Assembly: GCA_945925985.1 (NCBI GenBank)
Contig: CAMELV010000011.1
Span: 47,448 to 111,447, forward strand
Reading direction: 5' to 3'
DNA length: 64,000 nucleotides
Source of the DNA: Comamonas sp. lk
GTDB lineage: Bacteria; Pseudomonadota; Gammaproteobacteria; Burkholderiales; Burkholderiaceae_C
Position 1 is the stretch's first letter; each line of letters begins with the position of its first letter. Positions 18,186 through 26,099 of this stretch are shown here, one piece after another. A model generated the notes under the pieces. The model had not been told where the DNA came from. It was given only the letters and a program-made list of their open reading frames with translations, and did no database searches. The translations under genes and the position numbers were made by a program.

Positions 18186-20211
18186 AGGCTTGGTTCAGTT
18201 TCATGAGTGCCGCGTTAACTTTGGGCAGAATATTGGGTACCTCGCGCATGACCAGTGTGTATAAAACCCTGGATGCGGCCAAGCTCTGCTGAATGGTTTT
18301 GGCCCGCATGCCGATCTGGATAGCATGGTTGATTTCTACTTGGTCGACCAAGGCAATGAACGCTGAGCCATCAATCGCCCGGCTCAGATCAGACTCTGCT
18401 TTTGTCAAGGCGCTGACCTTGACCTTGGCTTTTTGAACCTGCGTGGCGACCTTGGCGCACCTGACGGCGAGTAGGTAGCTTTTCTCCAGTGACGCCTTGG
18501 CCTGTTGCAAACGCGCGGCAAGCAACTTGCGGCGCCCTGCGACGTCCACGTCTGCCTGGGCGGCCTTGAACCGGTTGGCAATATCCGACACTGCGCCGGG
18601 GGAGGCGTTGATGTCAGCAATGGCTTCAGCCAATGGGATGTGTTCAAACCCTTTGATATAAGCGCCGCCCTCAGTGCAGTTTAAAAGCCGAATCGGGTGG
18701 GATTGGGCATTTTCAATTTCTGCATGGTTCTCAAACTCGGCGTGAAACATGGCGTAATCCGGCTTTGTCAATACGGTACCACCGTAATAGCCGGGCAGAG
18801 TTAGCGCTTTATCACGATGGTTCGCGCTGTTGGTTCCTGCATCTTCAAAAAGCAACTCAAAGCCTGGGGTGACGTTGTCATAGATGAAGGCGTCACCTTC
18901 CGGGTTCAGTTTGACCGACATATTGCCGTCTGCCGAGTTGCTGCAATACTGTTTGCCATCGGTCAGCGCTAAATCCTGGCCGACCAGCATAATGGGATTG
19001 CAATGTAAATAAAGGCCCATGGTAAAAATGGCCGTGGCGACCGATCCACCGGAACCGACGTGCGTGGTATCGTCAAATATGCCGGATATCCAGTTGTCTA
19101 TGCCTGCATTCACATTGAATGTAACAATTTTTCCTTTGAAGCGTTCATAAAACGAGGGGTGGCATGCCACGCCAAGAAGCAGTGTTTCAACTTGTTCAAC
19201 CGGAAAACCGTCCAGCATGTAGATGAAATCAGCTGGGTCAGCGACAACAATAGCATCAGGTATCACACCGGCACGGCAGAGTGCCATGGCACTTTGTGCG
19301 GGTGCCATGAGCAGTGCCTTACCTTTGAGCTGCTTGAGCAAATGAATATTTTTATCGAGCGACGGGCCGGGTGAAATAATCACCAGCGGGGTATTGATGA
19401 ATTTTTCTTTTAGGCGCGAAAATGTTGCGTGTTCTGCTATGGCTGGCAGATTATCCAGTCCTTGCATAAGCCAGCGGTTGCTGAAAAATCGGATGGTATT
19501 CTTGTTGACGTTGTGGTTCTTGAATGCAAGGGTGAAATCAGTCTGAAACTCGGCGTATTTGGTATTTTTTGCCTTTAGAGATGTGTCATCTTCTGGGCTC
19601 AAGCCATCAAAACAGACCAAGCGCTTGGGTTCACCGTAATCCATGCTTTGAAAGAAGCCATAGGCGTCTTTTTTGTCTAACAAGTAGCAGACATTGGCTA
19701 ATTTTTGGTCGTCAGCGGGTGCCGCATCACAAAAAACGACGATTCTCTTTTGGCCTCTGTCAATCGCTGTCTTGATCAAGGCAACATCCACACTGTCGGT
19801 AAACGTCACAATATCGTGACCCCAGTGCCAAGTGGCTGGAATCATTTTGTCAATCATGGCGTGCCGCCCCTCAGCGGTCAGTGTCAGTTGTGCTTGTGTC
19901 TGGATGCCGTCGTACCGACCGCACCATGCGGCAATAAACAGCTCGCTTTGCTGAATGGTCGCTAAATGTTGTCCGATGGCGGCCTGGGTGCTGGCAGGGG
20001 CCTTATCGACCTGTTGTTTGGTGTCAAGCCCTATGTCCTGCAGCACCGCCCGCAATTGTCTGATCTGGTCTATACCGGCCCGGGTTGTCGCGTCATCGCC
20101 GGCAGCGCCGGCCTCCAGCACCTTGGCGCTGGCGCCAGCCAGGTCTTGCAGAACGGTCAGCAAGTGCTCGGCGAAGGGGTCGCCGGCACGGTAACTCAAG
20201 CTGGTGTTCAT
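18175..20211 (-). CDS. maf: Maf motility-associated flagellin glycosyltransferase
   Basis: The product has 678 residues. The central DUF115/Maf domain (about 265-420) contains PLVIISPGPSLDKNI, AIVVADPADF and THVGSGGSVATAIF, a Rossmann-like region related to sialyltransferases. The flanking N- and C-terminal parts are helical. Maf enzymes transfer nonulosonic acids such as pseudaminic acid to Ser/Thr of flagellin in the cytosol before export. The gene lies 43 bp after the flagellin gene at 20255 and directly before pseB, as expected for that role. No terminator is evident in the gap, so read-through from the flagellin promoter is possible. Confidence 0.9.
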   Translation of the reverse strand: MNTSLSYRAGDPFAEHLLTVLQDLAGASAKVLEAGAAGDDATTRAGIDQIRQLRAVLQDIGLDTKQQVDKAPASTQAAIGQHLATIQQSELFIAAWCGRYDGIQTQAQLTLTAEGRHAMIDKMIPATWHWGHDIVTFTDSVDVALIKTAIDRGQKRIVVFCDAAPADDQKLANVCYLLDKKDAYGFFQSMDYGEPKRLVCFDGLSPEDDTSLKAKNTKYAEFQTDFTLAFKNHNVNKNTIRFFSNRWLMQGLDNLPAIAEHATFSRLKEKFINTPLVIISPGPSLDKNIHLLKQLKGKALLMAPAQSAMALCRAGVIPDAIVVADPADFIYMLDGFPVEQVETLLLGVACHPSFYERFKGKIVTFNVNAGIDNWISGIFDDTTHVGSGGSVATAIFTMGLYLHCNPIMLVGQDLALTDGKQYCSNSADGNMSVKLNPEGDAFIYDNVTPGFELLFEDAGTNSANHRDKALTLPGYYGGTVLTKPDYAMFHAEFENHAEIENAQSHPIRLLNCTEGGAYIKGFEHIPLAEAIADINASPGAVSDIANRFKAAQADVDVAGRRKLLAARLQQAKASLEKSYLLAVRCAKVATQVQKAKVKVSALTKAESDLSRAIDGSAFIALVDQVEINHAIQIGMRAKTIQQSLAASRVLYTLVMREVPNILPKVNAALMKLNQAYAH

Positions 20212-20254
20212 GATTGCAGGTCTGGGGCACCGTGCCCAGGGCTGTCAACTGGGT

Positions 20255-21076
20255 TTAGCCCTTGAGCAGGGCCATCATGCCTTGCGGTTGCTGGTTGGCC
20301 TGCGCCAGCATGGCCGTCGCTGCTTGCTGGATGATTTGAGACTTCGCCAACTGTGTGGTTGCTAGTGCGTAATCGGTGTCCATGATCGAGCTGCGTGAGG
20401 CTGTGGTGTTGGACGAGATATTGGTTAAGTTGTCTGCTCCAAAGGCCATATGGTTGATGACCGCACCAAAGGACGCTCGCTGGGTATTGACTAGCCCAAG
20501 AGCCGTGTCCAATGTAGCGATACCGGTAATCGCAGTTGTCGACGTACCAATGGACAGGACATCAACAGACAGGCCCGTGGCCGTCATGGCCGTTGTCAAC
20601 GTGGCCGTGATGGTCTGACCGGACTGCGTGCCTGCCTGAAAGACGAAGCTCGTCGCCGCAGTGGCCAGCACTTGGGTGCCGTTCCAGAGGGTTTCATTGC
20701 CCACTCTTGTGATCTGGCTTGACAACGCTGCAAATTCAATTTGCAAGTAGCCACGCTGGGTCGTGGAGTAGGTGCCATTGGACGATTGAACTGCCAGCTC
20801 CCGCATGCGCTGCAGCATGTTCGACACCTCCGTCATGGCGCCCTCAGCGGTTTGCATCATGTTGATGCCGTCATTCAGGTTGCGCACGGCCTGGTTCAGG
20901 CCCCGTATCTGCGCTGTCATGGTTTGGCCAATGGCCAGGCCAGCGGCGTCGTCTTTGGCGGAGTTGACCCTTGACCCTGTGGACAACTGCTGCATGACCG
21001 TGCTCATGGCGCGTTCGTTGGTTTTCAAGGCGCCTTGCGAGTAAAGGGCGCTGACGTTGGTATTGATGACTGACAT
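20255..21076 (-). CDS. fliC: Flagellin FliC1 (type A core)
   Basis: The product has 273 residues, short for a flagellin: D0 and D1 only, with about 80 variable residues (VFQAGTQSGQTITATL...TSTTAITGIATLDTALGL) in place of D2/D3. The N-terminus MSVINTNVSALYSQGALKTNER and the C-terminus QANQQPQGMMALLKG are canonical D0. Its core is almost identical to FliC3 (22256), while its N-terminus matches FliC2. The Ser/Thr-rich core is the likely site of pseudaminylation. It is preceded by a sigma-54 promoter and followed by maf. Confidence 0.95.
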   Translation of the reverse strand: MSVINTNVSALYSQGALKTNERAMSTVMQQLSTGSRVNSAKDDAAGLAIGQTMTAQIRGLNQAVRNLNDGINMMQTAEGAMTEVSNMLQRMRELAVQSSNGTYSTTQRGYLQIEFAALSSQITRVGNETLWNGTQVLATAATSFVFQAGTQSGQTITATLTTAMTATGLSVDVLSIGTSTTAITGIATLDTALGLVNTQRASFGAVINHMAFGADNLTNISSNTTASRSSIMDTDYALATTQLAKSQIIQQAATAMLAQANQQPQGMMALLKG

Positions 21077-21179
21077 GGTATTACTCCAAAATTCTTTGCT
21101 GTTAAGTCAGGATTCAGTGGCGTCGGTTCACAAACAAGTCGTCAGCATGGTGGGCAGCGGGCCTGTTGGTTCAATAACA

Positions 21180-21195
21180 AGCAATTTCTGTGCCT
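21180..21195 (-). promoter_or_regulatory. Sigma-54 promoter of fliC1
   Basis: On the minus strand it reads AGGCACAGAAATTGCT, with GG and GC separated by exactly 10 bases, close to consensus TGGCAC-N5-TTGC. The start is inferred near 21169, giving a leader of about 93 nt. A half-site AGTGGCAAAT (21202-21211), similar to the palindromes before flgB and fliC2, lies just upstream. Confidence 0.75.
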
Positions 21196-21217
21196 GTCAT
21201 TTATTTGCCACTATTTT

Positions 21218-22033
21218 TTATTTGAGCAGTGACAAGACCGCTTGGGGCTGCTGGTTGGCCTGGGCCAGCATGGCGGTTGCGGCCTGCTGAATGATCTGTG
21301 TCTTGGACAACTGCGTGGACGCGGTGGCGTAATCGGTGTCCATGATGGAGCTGCGTGAGGCCGTGGTGTTGGCTGCAATGCTGCTCAAGTTGTCTGCGCC
21401 ATAGGTCATCTGATTGATGCCTGCACCTATCGTGGCGCGTTGCGAATTGACCGCGTTGAGGGCTGTATCCATCGATGCGATCGCTGCCATAGCACCGGTC
21501 ACATTGGCCACCGTATCGGTACTGGTGAGCGACAGGCCGGTAGTGGTCATCGGGCCAATGGCCACCGCAATAGTTTGACCGCTGATGGCACCTGCCTGAA
21601 AGGTGAACGTGGAAGTCGCGGCCAGAAGAGCGGTGCCGTTCCAGAGTGTTTCACTGGCAATTTTACCGATCTGTGTGGACAGGGCGGCATACTCGGTCTG
21701 CAAATAGCCCCGCTGCGTCGAGGAGTAGGTGCCATTGGACGACTGAACCGCCAGTTCCCGCATGCGTTGCAGCATGTTGGATGTCTCAACCAGGGCACCC
21801 TCGGCGGTTTGCATCATGTTGATGCCATCGTTCAGGTTACGCACAGCCTGGTTCAGGCCCCTGATCTGGGCTGTCATGGTTTGGCCAATGGCCAGGCCAG
21901 CGGCATCGTCTTTGGCGGAGTTGACCCGTGACCCCGTAGATAACTGCTGCATCGCGCTACTCTGTGCGCGTGCATTGACACTTAAGGCGTTTTGCGAATA
22001 CTGGGCATTGACGTTGGTATTGATCACTGACAT
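21218..22033 (-). CDS. fliC: Flagellin FliC2 (type B core)
   Basis: The product has 271 residues from ATG 22033 (MSVINTNVNAQYSQNALSVNARAQ); the frame extends to 22210 without a plausible earlier start. It is a compact D0/D1 flagellin. The variable core (TFTFQAGAISGQTIAVAIGPMTTTGLSLTSTDTVANVTGAM) is nearly the same as in FliC4 and distinct from FliC1/FliC3. The C-terminus is QANQQPQAVLSLLK. A sigma-54 promoter and a palindrome lie upstream. Tandem with the other three genes. Confidence 0.95.
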   Translation of the reverse strand: MSVINTNVNAQYSQNALSVNARAQSSAMQQLSTGSRVNSAKDDAAGLAIGQTMTAQIRGLNQAVRNLNDGINMMQTAEGALVETSNMLQRMRELAVQSSNGTYSSTQRGYLQTEYAALSTQIGKIASETLWNGTALLAATSTFTFQAGAISGQTIAVAIGPMTTTGLSLTSTDTVANVTGAMAAIASMDTALNAVNSQRATIGAGINQMTYGADNLSSIAANTTASRSSIMDTDYATASTQLSKTQIIQQAATAMLAQANQQPQAVLSLLK

Positions 22034-22131
22034 GGCTGGTCTCCAAAAATAAAGCAAGGCCGCCAAAGCGTCGGGCGGGGTTGAGGGCGCCCTAATGTCG
22101 TAAAGCGGACAGTGAGGACTGAATACTTCAC

Positions 22132-22147
22132 AGCAAAGATCGTGCCT
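22132..22147 (-). promoter_or_regulatory. Sigma-54 promoter of fliC2
   Basis: The minus strand reads AGGCACGATCTTTGCT, matching TGGCACG-N4-TTGCW except the first base, with GG-N10-GC spacing. The inferred start near 22121 gives a leader of about 88 nt. The 24-bp palindrome at 22151-22174 ends four bases upstream. Confidence 0.8.
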
Positions 22148-22150
22148 GAA

Positions 22151-22174
22151 AAAGCGGCCATGTTTTGCCGCTTT
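22151..22174. promoter_or_regulatory. 24-bp palindrome next to the fliC2 promoter, possible activator site
   Basis: AAAGCGGC-N8-GCCGCTTT. The same sixteen bases at the same spacing recur at 39569-39592 upstream of flgB. Here it abuts the sigma-54 promoter of fliC2 and overlaps the downstream side of the fliC3 terminator region, so a second terminator-like hairpin is an alternative (short T run after it on the minus strand). Confidence 0.5.
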
Positions 22175-22175
22175 A

Positions 22176-22211
22176 AAAGCAAAAATGGCCTGTCGTTGCC
22201 GACAGGCCATT
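22176..22211 (-). terminator. Intrinsic terminator after fliC3
   Basis: A perfect 12-bp stem with a 4-base loop (arms AATGGCCTGTCG and CGACAGGCCATT) is followed on the minus strand by TTTTTGCTTTT. It begins 45 bp after the fliC3 stop and ends before the fliC2 promoter, so fliC3 and fliC2 are separate transcription units. Confidence 0.85.
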
Positions 22212-22255
22212 CGAATTGTTAAGCCAGCTCAGGGCTGGCGTTCAACCGCTGGTGC

Positions 22256-23074
22256 TTACTTCAGCAGTGCCAGCACACTCTGCGGTTGTTGGTTGGCTTG
22301 GGCCAGCATAGCGGTTGCGGCCTGCTGGATGATCTGAGTCTTGGACAGCTGCGTGGACGCCGTGGCGTAATCGGTGTCCATGATGGAGCTGCGCGACGCC
22401 GCAGTATTGGCCGAGATGCTGCTCAAGTTGTCTGCGCCGTAGGTCATCTGGTTGATGGTCGCGCCAAAGGACGCACGCTGGGTATTGACCAGCCCAAGAG
22501 CCGTGTCCAATGTAGCGATACCGGTAATCGCAGTTGTCGATGTACCAATGGACAGGACATCAACAGCCAGGCCCGTGGCCGTCATGGCCGTTGTCAACGT
22601 GGCCGTGATGGTCTGACTGGCCTGTGCACCTGCCTGAAAGACGAAGCTCGTCGCCGCAGTGGCCAGCACTTGGGTGCCGTTCCAAAGGGTTTCATTGCCC
22701 ACTTTTGTGATCTGGGCTGACAACGCGGCAAACTCAGTCTGCAAGTAGCCACGCTGGGTCGTGGAGTTGGTGCCGTTGGACGACTGAACTGCCAGCTCAC
22801 GCATGCGTTGCAGCATGTTTGACACCTCAGTCATGGCGCCCTCAGCGGTTTGCATCATGTTGATGCCGTCATTGAGGTTGCGCACGGCCTGGTTCAGGCC
22901 CTTGATCTGGGCTGTCATGGTCTGGCCAATCGCCAGGCCAGCCGCGTCGTCGCTGGCGGAGTTGACCCGTGACCCCGTAGACAACTGCTTCATGGCGCTA
23001 CTTTGGGCGCGCTCGTTGACCTTCAATGAATTCTGGGCGAAAAGAGCGGCAACGTTAGTGTTAATACTGGGCAT
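22256..23074 (-). CDS. fliC: Flagellin FliC3 (type A core)
   Basis: The product has 272 residues, D0/D1 only. The N-terminus MPSINTNVAALFAQNSLKVNER and the ribosome site (AGGAGT) are shared with FliC4, the variable core with FliC1, and the C-terminus (YATASTQLSKTQIIQQ) with FliC2/FliC4, so it is a mosaic. Only 55 bp separate it from fliC4 upstream and no promoter of either flagellar type was seen there, so it is probably transcribed by read-through from fliC4. A strong terminator follows. Confidence 0.95.
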   Translation of the reverse strand: MPSINTNVAALFAQNSLKVNERAQSSAMKQLSTGSRVNSASDDAAGLAIGQTMTAQIKGLNQAVRNLNDGINMMQTAEGAMTEVSNMLQRMRELAVQSSNGTNSTTQRGYLQTEFAALSAQITKVGNETLWNGTQVLATAATSFVFQAGAQASQTITATLTTAMTATGLAVDVLSIGTSTTAITGIATLDTALGLVNTQRASFGATINQMTYGADNLSSISANTAASRSSIMDTDYATASTQLSKTQIIQQAATAMLAQANQQPQSVLALLK

Positions 23075-23129
23075 TTGGATACTCCTAAAAAATTAACAGT
23101 GAAAAAGGGTGGTTGAGGAAAGGTAAGAC

Positions 23130-23945
23130 TTACTTGAGCAAGGCCAAAACACTTTGGGGTTGCTGATTGGCCTGGGCCAGCATGGCGGTCGCCGCTTGCT
23201 GAATGATCTGTGTCTTAGACAGCTGCGTGGACGCGGTGGCGTAGTCTGTGTCCATGATGGAGCTGCGTGAGGCCGTGGTATTGGCTGCAATGCTGCTCAA
23301 GTTGTCGGCACCATAAGTCATCTGGTTGATGCCGGCTCCTATCGTGGCACGTTGCGAATTGACTGCATTGAGGGCTGTATCCAACGAGGTGATCGCCGCA
23401 GTGGCGCCTGTCACATTAGCCACCGTATCGGTACTGGTAAGAGCCAGGCCAGTCGTGGTCATGGGGCCAACGGCGACCGAAATAGTTTGCCCGCTGATGG
23501 CACCTGCCTGAAAGGTGAACGTGGAAGTCGCGGCCAGAAGAGCGGTGCCGTTCCATAGTGTTTCACTGGCAATTTTGCCGATCTGTGTGGACAGGGCGGC
23601 ATACTCCGTCTGCATGTAGCCGCGCTGCGTCGAGGAGTAGGTGCCATTGGACGACTGAACCGCCAGTTCCCGCATACGTTGCAGCATGTTGGATGTCTCA
23701 ACCAGGGCACCTTCGGCAGTCTGCATCATGTTGATGCCGTCATTCAAGTTGCGTACAGACTGGTTCAAGCCCCTGATCTGGGCTGTCATGGTTTGGCCAA
23801 TGGCCAGGCCAGCCGCATCGTCGCTGGCGGAATTGATCCTTGACCCAGTAGATAACTGCTGCATGGCATTACTTTGGGCGCGCTCGTTGACCTTCAGTGA
23901 ATTCTGGGCAAAAAGGGCTGCGACATTGGTGTTAATGCTGGGCAT
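23130..23945 (-). CDS. fliC: Flagellin FliC4 (type B core)
   Basis: The product has 271 residues, D0/D1 only, with the type B core (TFTFQAGAISGQTISVAVGPMTTTGLALTSTDTVANVTGATAAI) shared with FliC2 and the N-terminus shared with FliC3. The Shine-Dalgarno AGGAGT lies 7 bases before the ATG. A sigma-28 promoter lies about 60 bp upstream. First gene of the flagellin row in transcription order. Confidence 0.95.
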   Translation of the reverse strand: MPSINTNVAALFAQNSLKVNERAQSNAMQQLSTGSRINSASDDAAGLAIGQTMTAQIRGLNQSVRNLNDGINMMQTAEGALVETSNMLQRMRELAVQSSNGTYSSTQRGYMQTEYAALSTQIGKIASETLWNGTALLAATSTFTFQAGAISGQTISVAVGPMTTTGLALTSTDTVANVTGATAAITSLDTALNAVNSQRATIGAGINQMTYGADNLSSIAANTTASRSSIMDTDYATASTQLSKTQIIQQAATAMLAQANQQPQSVLALLK

Positions 23946-24004
23946 TTGGATACTCCTAAAAAAAGGATTTCAGTCGGTGAATGATTAAAAATTTACCTGT
24001 CAAA

Positions 24005-24036
24005 GATGAATCGGACGCTGCCGAAATTTCTTGAGC
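24005..24036 (-). promoter_or_regulatory. Sigma-28 promoter of fliC4
   Basis: The minus strand reads GCTCAAG-N14-TCCGATTCATC. Both elements are identical to those of the flaG promoter at 24516-24547, with the same spacing, although the bases between them differ. Inferred start near 24000. Confidence 0.8.
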
Positions 24037-24048
24037 AATTTAATTGTT

Positions 24049-24429
24049 TTAAACCAATTTGTTGTAAAGAATGCCTTTGAGGTCATCCATCTTCTGGGCC
24101 ATGCGCAGCACATCTTCAGTGGGGATCTGGCGAATCACTTCCCCTGTGTTGATATTGCTCACCTTGATGACTGCGCTGGCTTTTGATTCGTCAAAAGAAA
24201 AACCCAGCCCGCGGCCTGTCTCCACCAATTGGTGGTTGAGCAGACTAACCGCTTCTTTCAAGTTTTTTGTCGCCTCAATGGCATCAAACTTGATGTCGTT
24301 GGGTTTAGGGGGGGCGACCTTGGCCACCGCCTCACGCACAATGGCAGTTGCCTTCCCCTGAGGGGGCCGCAGCTGTTCCACGGCGGGTTGGCGTTGGTTG
24401 GCATCGCCAATGCTAAGTTCGGAAGCCAT
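24049..24429 (-). CDS. flaG: FlaG flagellar protein
   Basis: The product has 126 residues from ATG 24429, preceded by AAGGAT; an ATG six codons upstream is possible but lies within that ribosome site. The C-terminal FlaG domain (about 50-126, LKEAVSLLNHQLVETGRGLGFSFDESKASAVIKVSNINTGEVIRQIP) is clear. FlaG affects filament length and secretion in polar flagella. It sits between fliC4 and fliD with its own sigma-28 promoter. Confidence 0.9.
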   Translation of the reverse strand: MASELSIGDANQRQPAVEQLRPPQGKATAIVREAVAKVAPPKPNDIKFDAIEATKNLKEAVSLLNHQLVETGRGLGFSFDESKASAVIKVSNINTGEVIRQIPTEDVLRMAQKMDDLKGILYNKLV

Positions 24430-24515
24430 CAGGTCCCATCCTTTCAATGTGCTAAATCAACCGCGACAGGCGGCTGTTTGCAGCGCTGAAGCCGCAAACA
24501 TTTTCATTAGTGCTT

Positions 24516-24547
24516 GATGAATCGGATCGGGCTTGAAAAACTTGAGC
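24516..24547 (-). promoter_or_regulatory. Sigma-28 promoter of flaG
   Basis: The minus strand reads GCTCAAG-N14-TCCGATTCATC, about 87 bp before the flaG ATG and 31 bp after the fliD stop. The TCAAGTTT start of this site is the closest in the window to the enteric -35 TAAAGTTT. Confidence 0.82.
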
Positions 24548-24577
24548 GCTGAAGCAAAAAACCTCGACCTGGCGTTT

Positions 24578-26011
24578 TTACTTATTGGTGTACATCGCCA
24601 TCAGGCCGGCAAATGAGCTGGTCAAGCCGGTCTGGGTGCTCTTGGTTTGGCCAACCATGCTGTCCATGGTGGCAAACTGTTTGTTGTAACGCGCCAGCAC
24701 CCGGGTCATGCGGTCCTCCAATTTGACAAGGTCGTCTTTGTACTTGGAGATGCGGGTGGTGGCGTTGGCACTCTCGGTGGCAATGGTGCCACTTTTGCTG
24801 ATGAGCTCGATGATGGCCTTGCTGGCGTCTCCGGCCAAGCCTGAGGCCGTGGGGTCAAAGCTGCTTTGGTTTTCCTGGTTGCCAGAAAGCAACGTCGTTG
24901 TGTTGGCAAAATTCAAATCCAGGGCAAGGTCCAGCTTGACAGAGTTGCTGGTGAGCTTGCCGGTTTTGTCGACCTCAACACCAATATCACGCAGGGCCGC
25001 AAGCGTGCCTGAAGATGCGGCGGTGGATGAGTCTGCGGTGACCAGCGCGCGCAACTGTGAGCGCAGGTTGGTGACTGTGGAGTTTCCGGACAGCGTGGCG
25101 CCGTAGGTCTCAAGGGTTGATTTTGGATTGGTCAACTCATCGAGCATGGTCATGGCGTCGTTATAAGCCGTGACCAATGCCAGCACCTTGGTCTTTGCGC
25201 CACTGGTGTCGTTCCTCAGGTTGAGGCTGGCTGCGCTGGTGTTGGTGGCCAGCAGATTCAGCGTGACGCCTGGGAGTGCTTCGCTCAGTGTGTTGCTTGT
25301 ACTGCTGATGGCAATACCGTCGACCGTCAGCGAAGCGTTGCTGGCCAGTTGCAATGGGCTGTCGAAGTTAATGCCAGCCGCGCTGCTGCTGATCGTGAAC
25401 GCGTTGCTACTGCCTGTGCTGCCGGTGACCACCACCTTGTAGGGGCTGACGGCGTCGCCGGTGTTGACGAGTTGTGCACTCAATCCCTTGCCCGCGCCGT
25501 TGATGGCGGCTACCACGCCGGCGGGCGTGTCGTTGCCGGCAGCAACGGTGATGGTGCCGCCGCCGCTGAAGCCGGTGCCGCCGAGGGTGAGTGTGATGGC
25601 AGCACCGCCATTGATGGCGGTGCTGGTCGCTGCAAAGGCGGTGGTGCCGGTGTTGCGCTGTGCCGCGGCCAGGGCGTTGACCAACACGGTGTGGCTGCCT
25701 GCATCTGCGGCAGTGCTGGCGGTGGCGGTGAAGGCACTGGGTTGGGAGTTGCTCAGCGATAGCGTTTTGAAGTCGCTTTTGTCTTTAAGGTTGTCAAACG
25801 CGGTTTGCAGGTTGGTCAAGGCGTACTTGACTGCGGCCATGCCAGACACCACTTTTTCGCTGTTTGAGACACCTTTGTCGATGGCTGCTTTGCGAGGGGC
25901 TTTCTCAGCGTCGACCAGGCTTTGTGCCAGGGTCTTGATGTCAATGCCAGAACCGGCACCCAAGGTATTGGTGAGGTTGGTGCTGGAAGAGCTTGCGGTG
26001 GTGGTGACCAT
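24578..26011 (-). CDS. fliD: FliD flagellar filament cap
   Basis: The product has 477 residues. The FliD N-terminal domain (SGIDIKTLAQSLVDAEKAPRKAAID, about 20-115) is followed by a flagellin IN-motif region (about 140-215) and the FliD C-terminal domain with a helical end (ALVTAYNDAMTMLDEL...KDDLVKLEDRMTRVLARYNKQFATMDSMV). FliD forms the pentameric or hexameric cap that folds flagellin at the tip. Its own sigma-28 promoter lies at 26056-26087. No separate fliS or fliT follows here. Confidence 0.95.
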   Translation of the reverse strand: MVTTTASSSSTNLTNTLGAGSGIDIKTLAQSLVDAEKAPRKAAIDKGVSNSEKVVSGMAAVKYALTNLQTAFDNLKDKSDFKTLSLSNSQPSAFTATASTAADAGSHTVLVNALAAAQRNTGTTAFAATSTAINGGAAITLTLGGTGFSGGGTITVAAGNDTPAGVVAAINGAGKGLSAQLVNTGDAVSPYKVVVTGSTGSSNAFTISSSAAGINFDSPLQLASNASLTVDGIAISSTSNTLSEALPGVTLNLLATNTSAASLNLRNDTSGAKTKVLALVTAYNDAMTMLDELTNPKSTLETYGATLSGNSTVTNLRSQLRALVTADSSTAASSGTLAALRDIGVEVDKTGKLTSNSVKLDLALDLNFANTTTLLSGNQENQSSFDPTASGLAGDASKAIIELISKSGTIATESANATTRISKYKDDLVKLEDRMTRVLARYNKQFATMDSMVGQTKSTQTGLTSSFAGLMAMYTNK

Positions 26012-26055
26012 GGTTCAGCCTTATCGGAGTTCTGTCTCAGTGGCGGGGCGCAGGT

Positions 26056-26087
26056 TCAGAATCGAACGCAAGCACAAAAACTTAAGC
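26056..26087 (-). promoter_or_regulatory. Sigma-28 promoter of fliD
   Basis: The minus strand reads GCTTAAG-N14-TTCGATTCTGA, in the gap between the flgL stop (26100) and the fliD ATG (26011). Spacing equals that of the flaG and fliC4 sites; three positions differ in the downstream element. A weak hairpin ending flgL (AGCC-TGCT-GGCT then T-rich) overlaps its upstream element. Confidence 0.7.
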
Positions 26088-26099
26088 CAGCAGGCTCAT

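Noticed and set aside
20376..23988. Many plus-strand frames opposite the flagellin genes with similar sequences (MLMPSFRLRTAWFRP...)
   Set aside because: They are antisense shadows of the conserved D0/D1 coding sequence repeated in four paralogues; no ribosome sites or known families.
24548..24577. Possible terminator after fliD
   Set aside because: Only a weak CCAGG/CCTCG-type pairing before a T run; too little stem to call.
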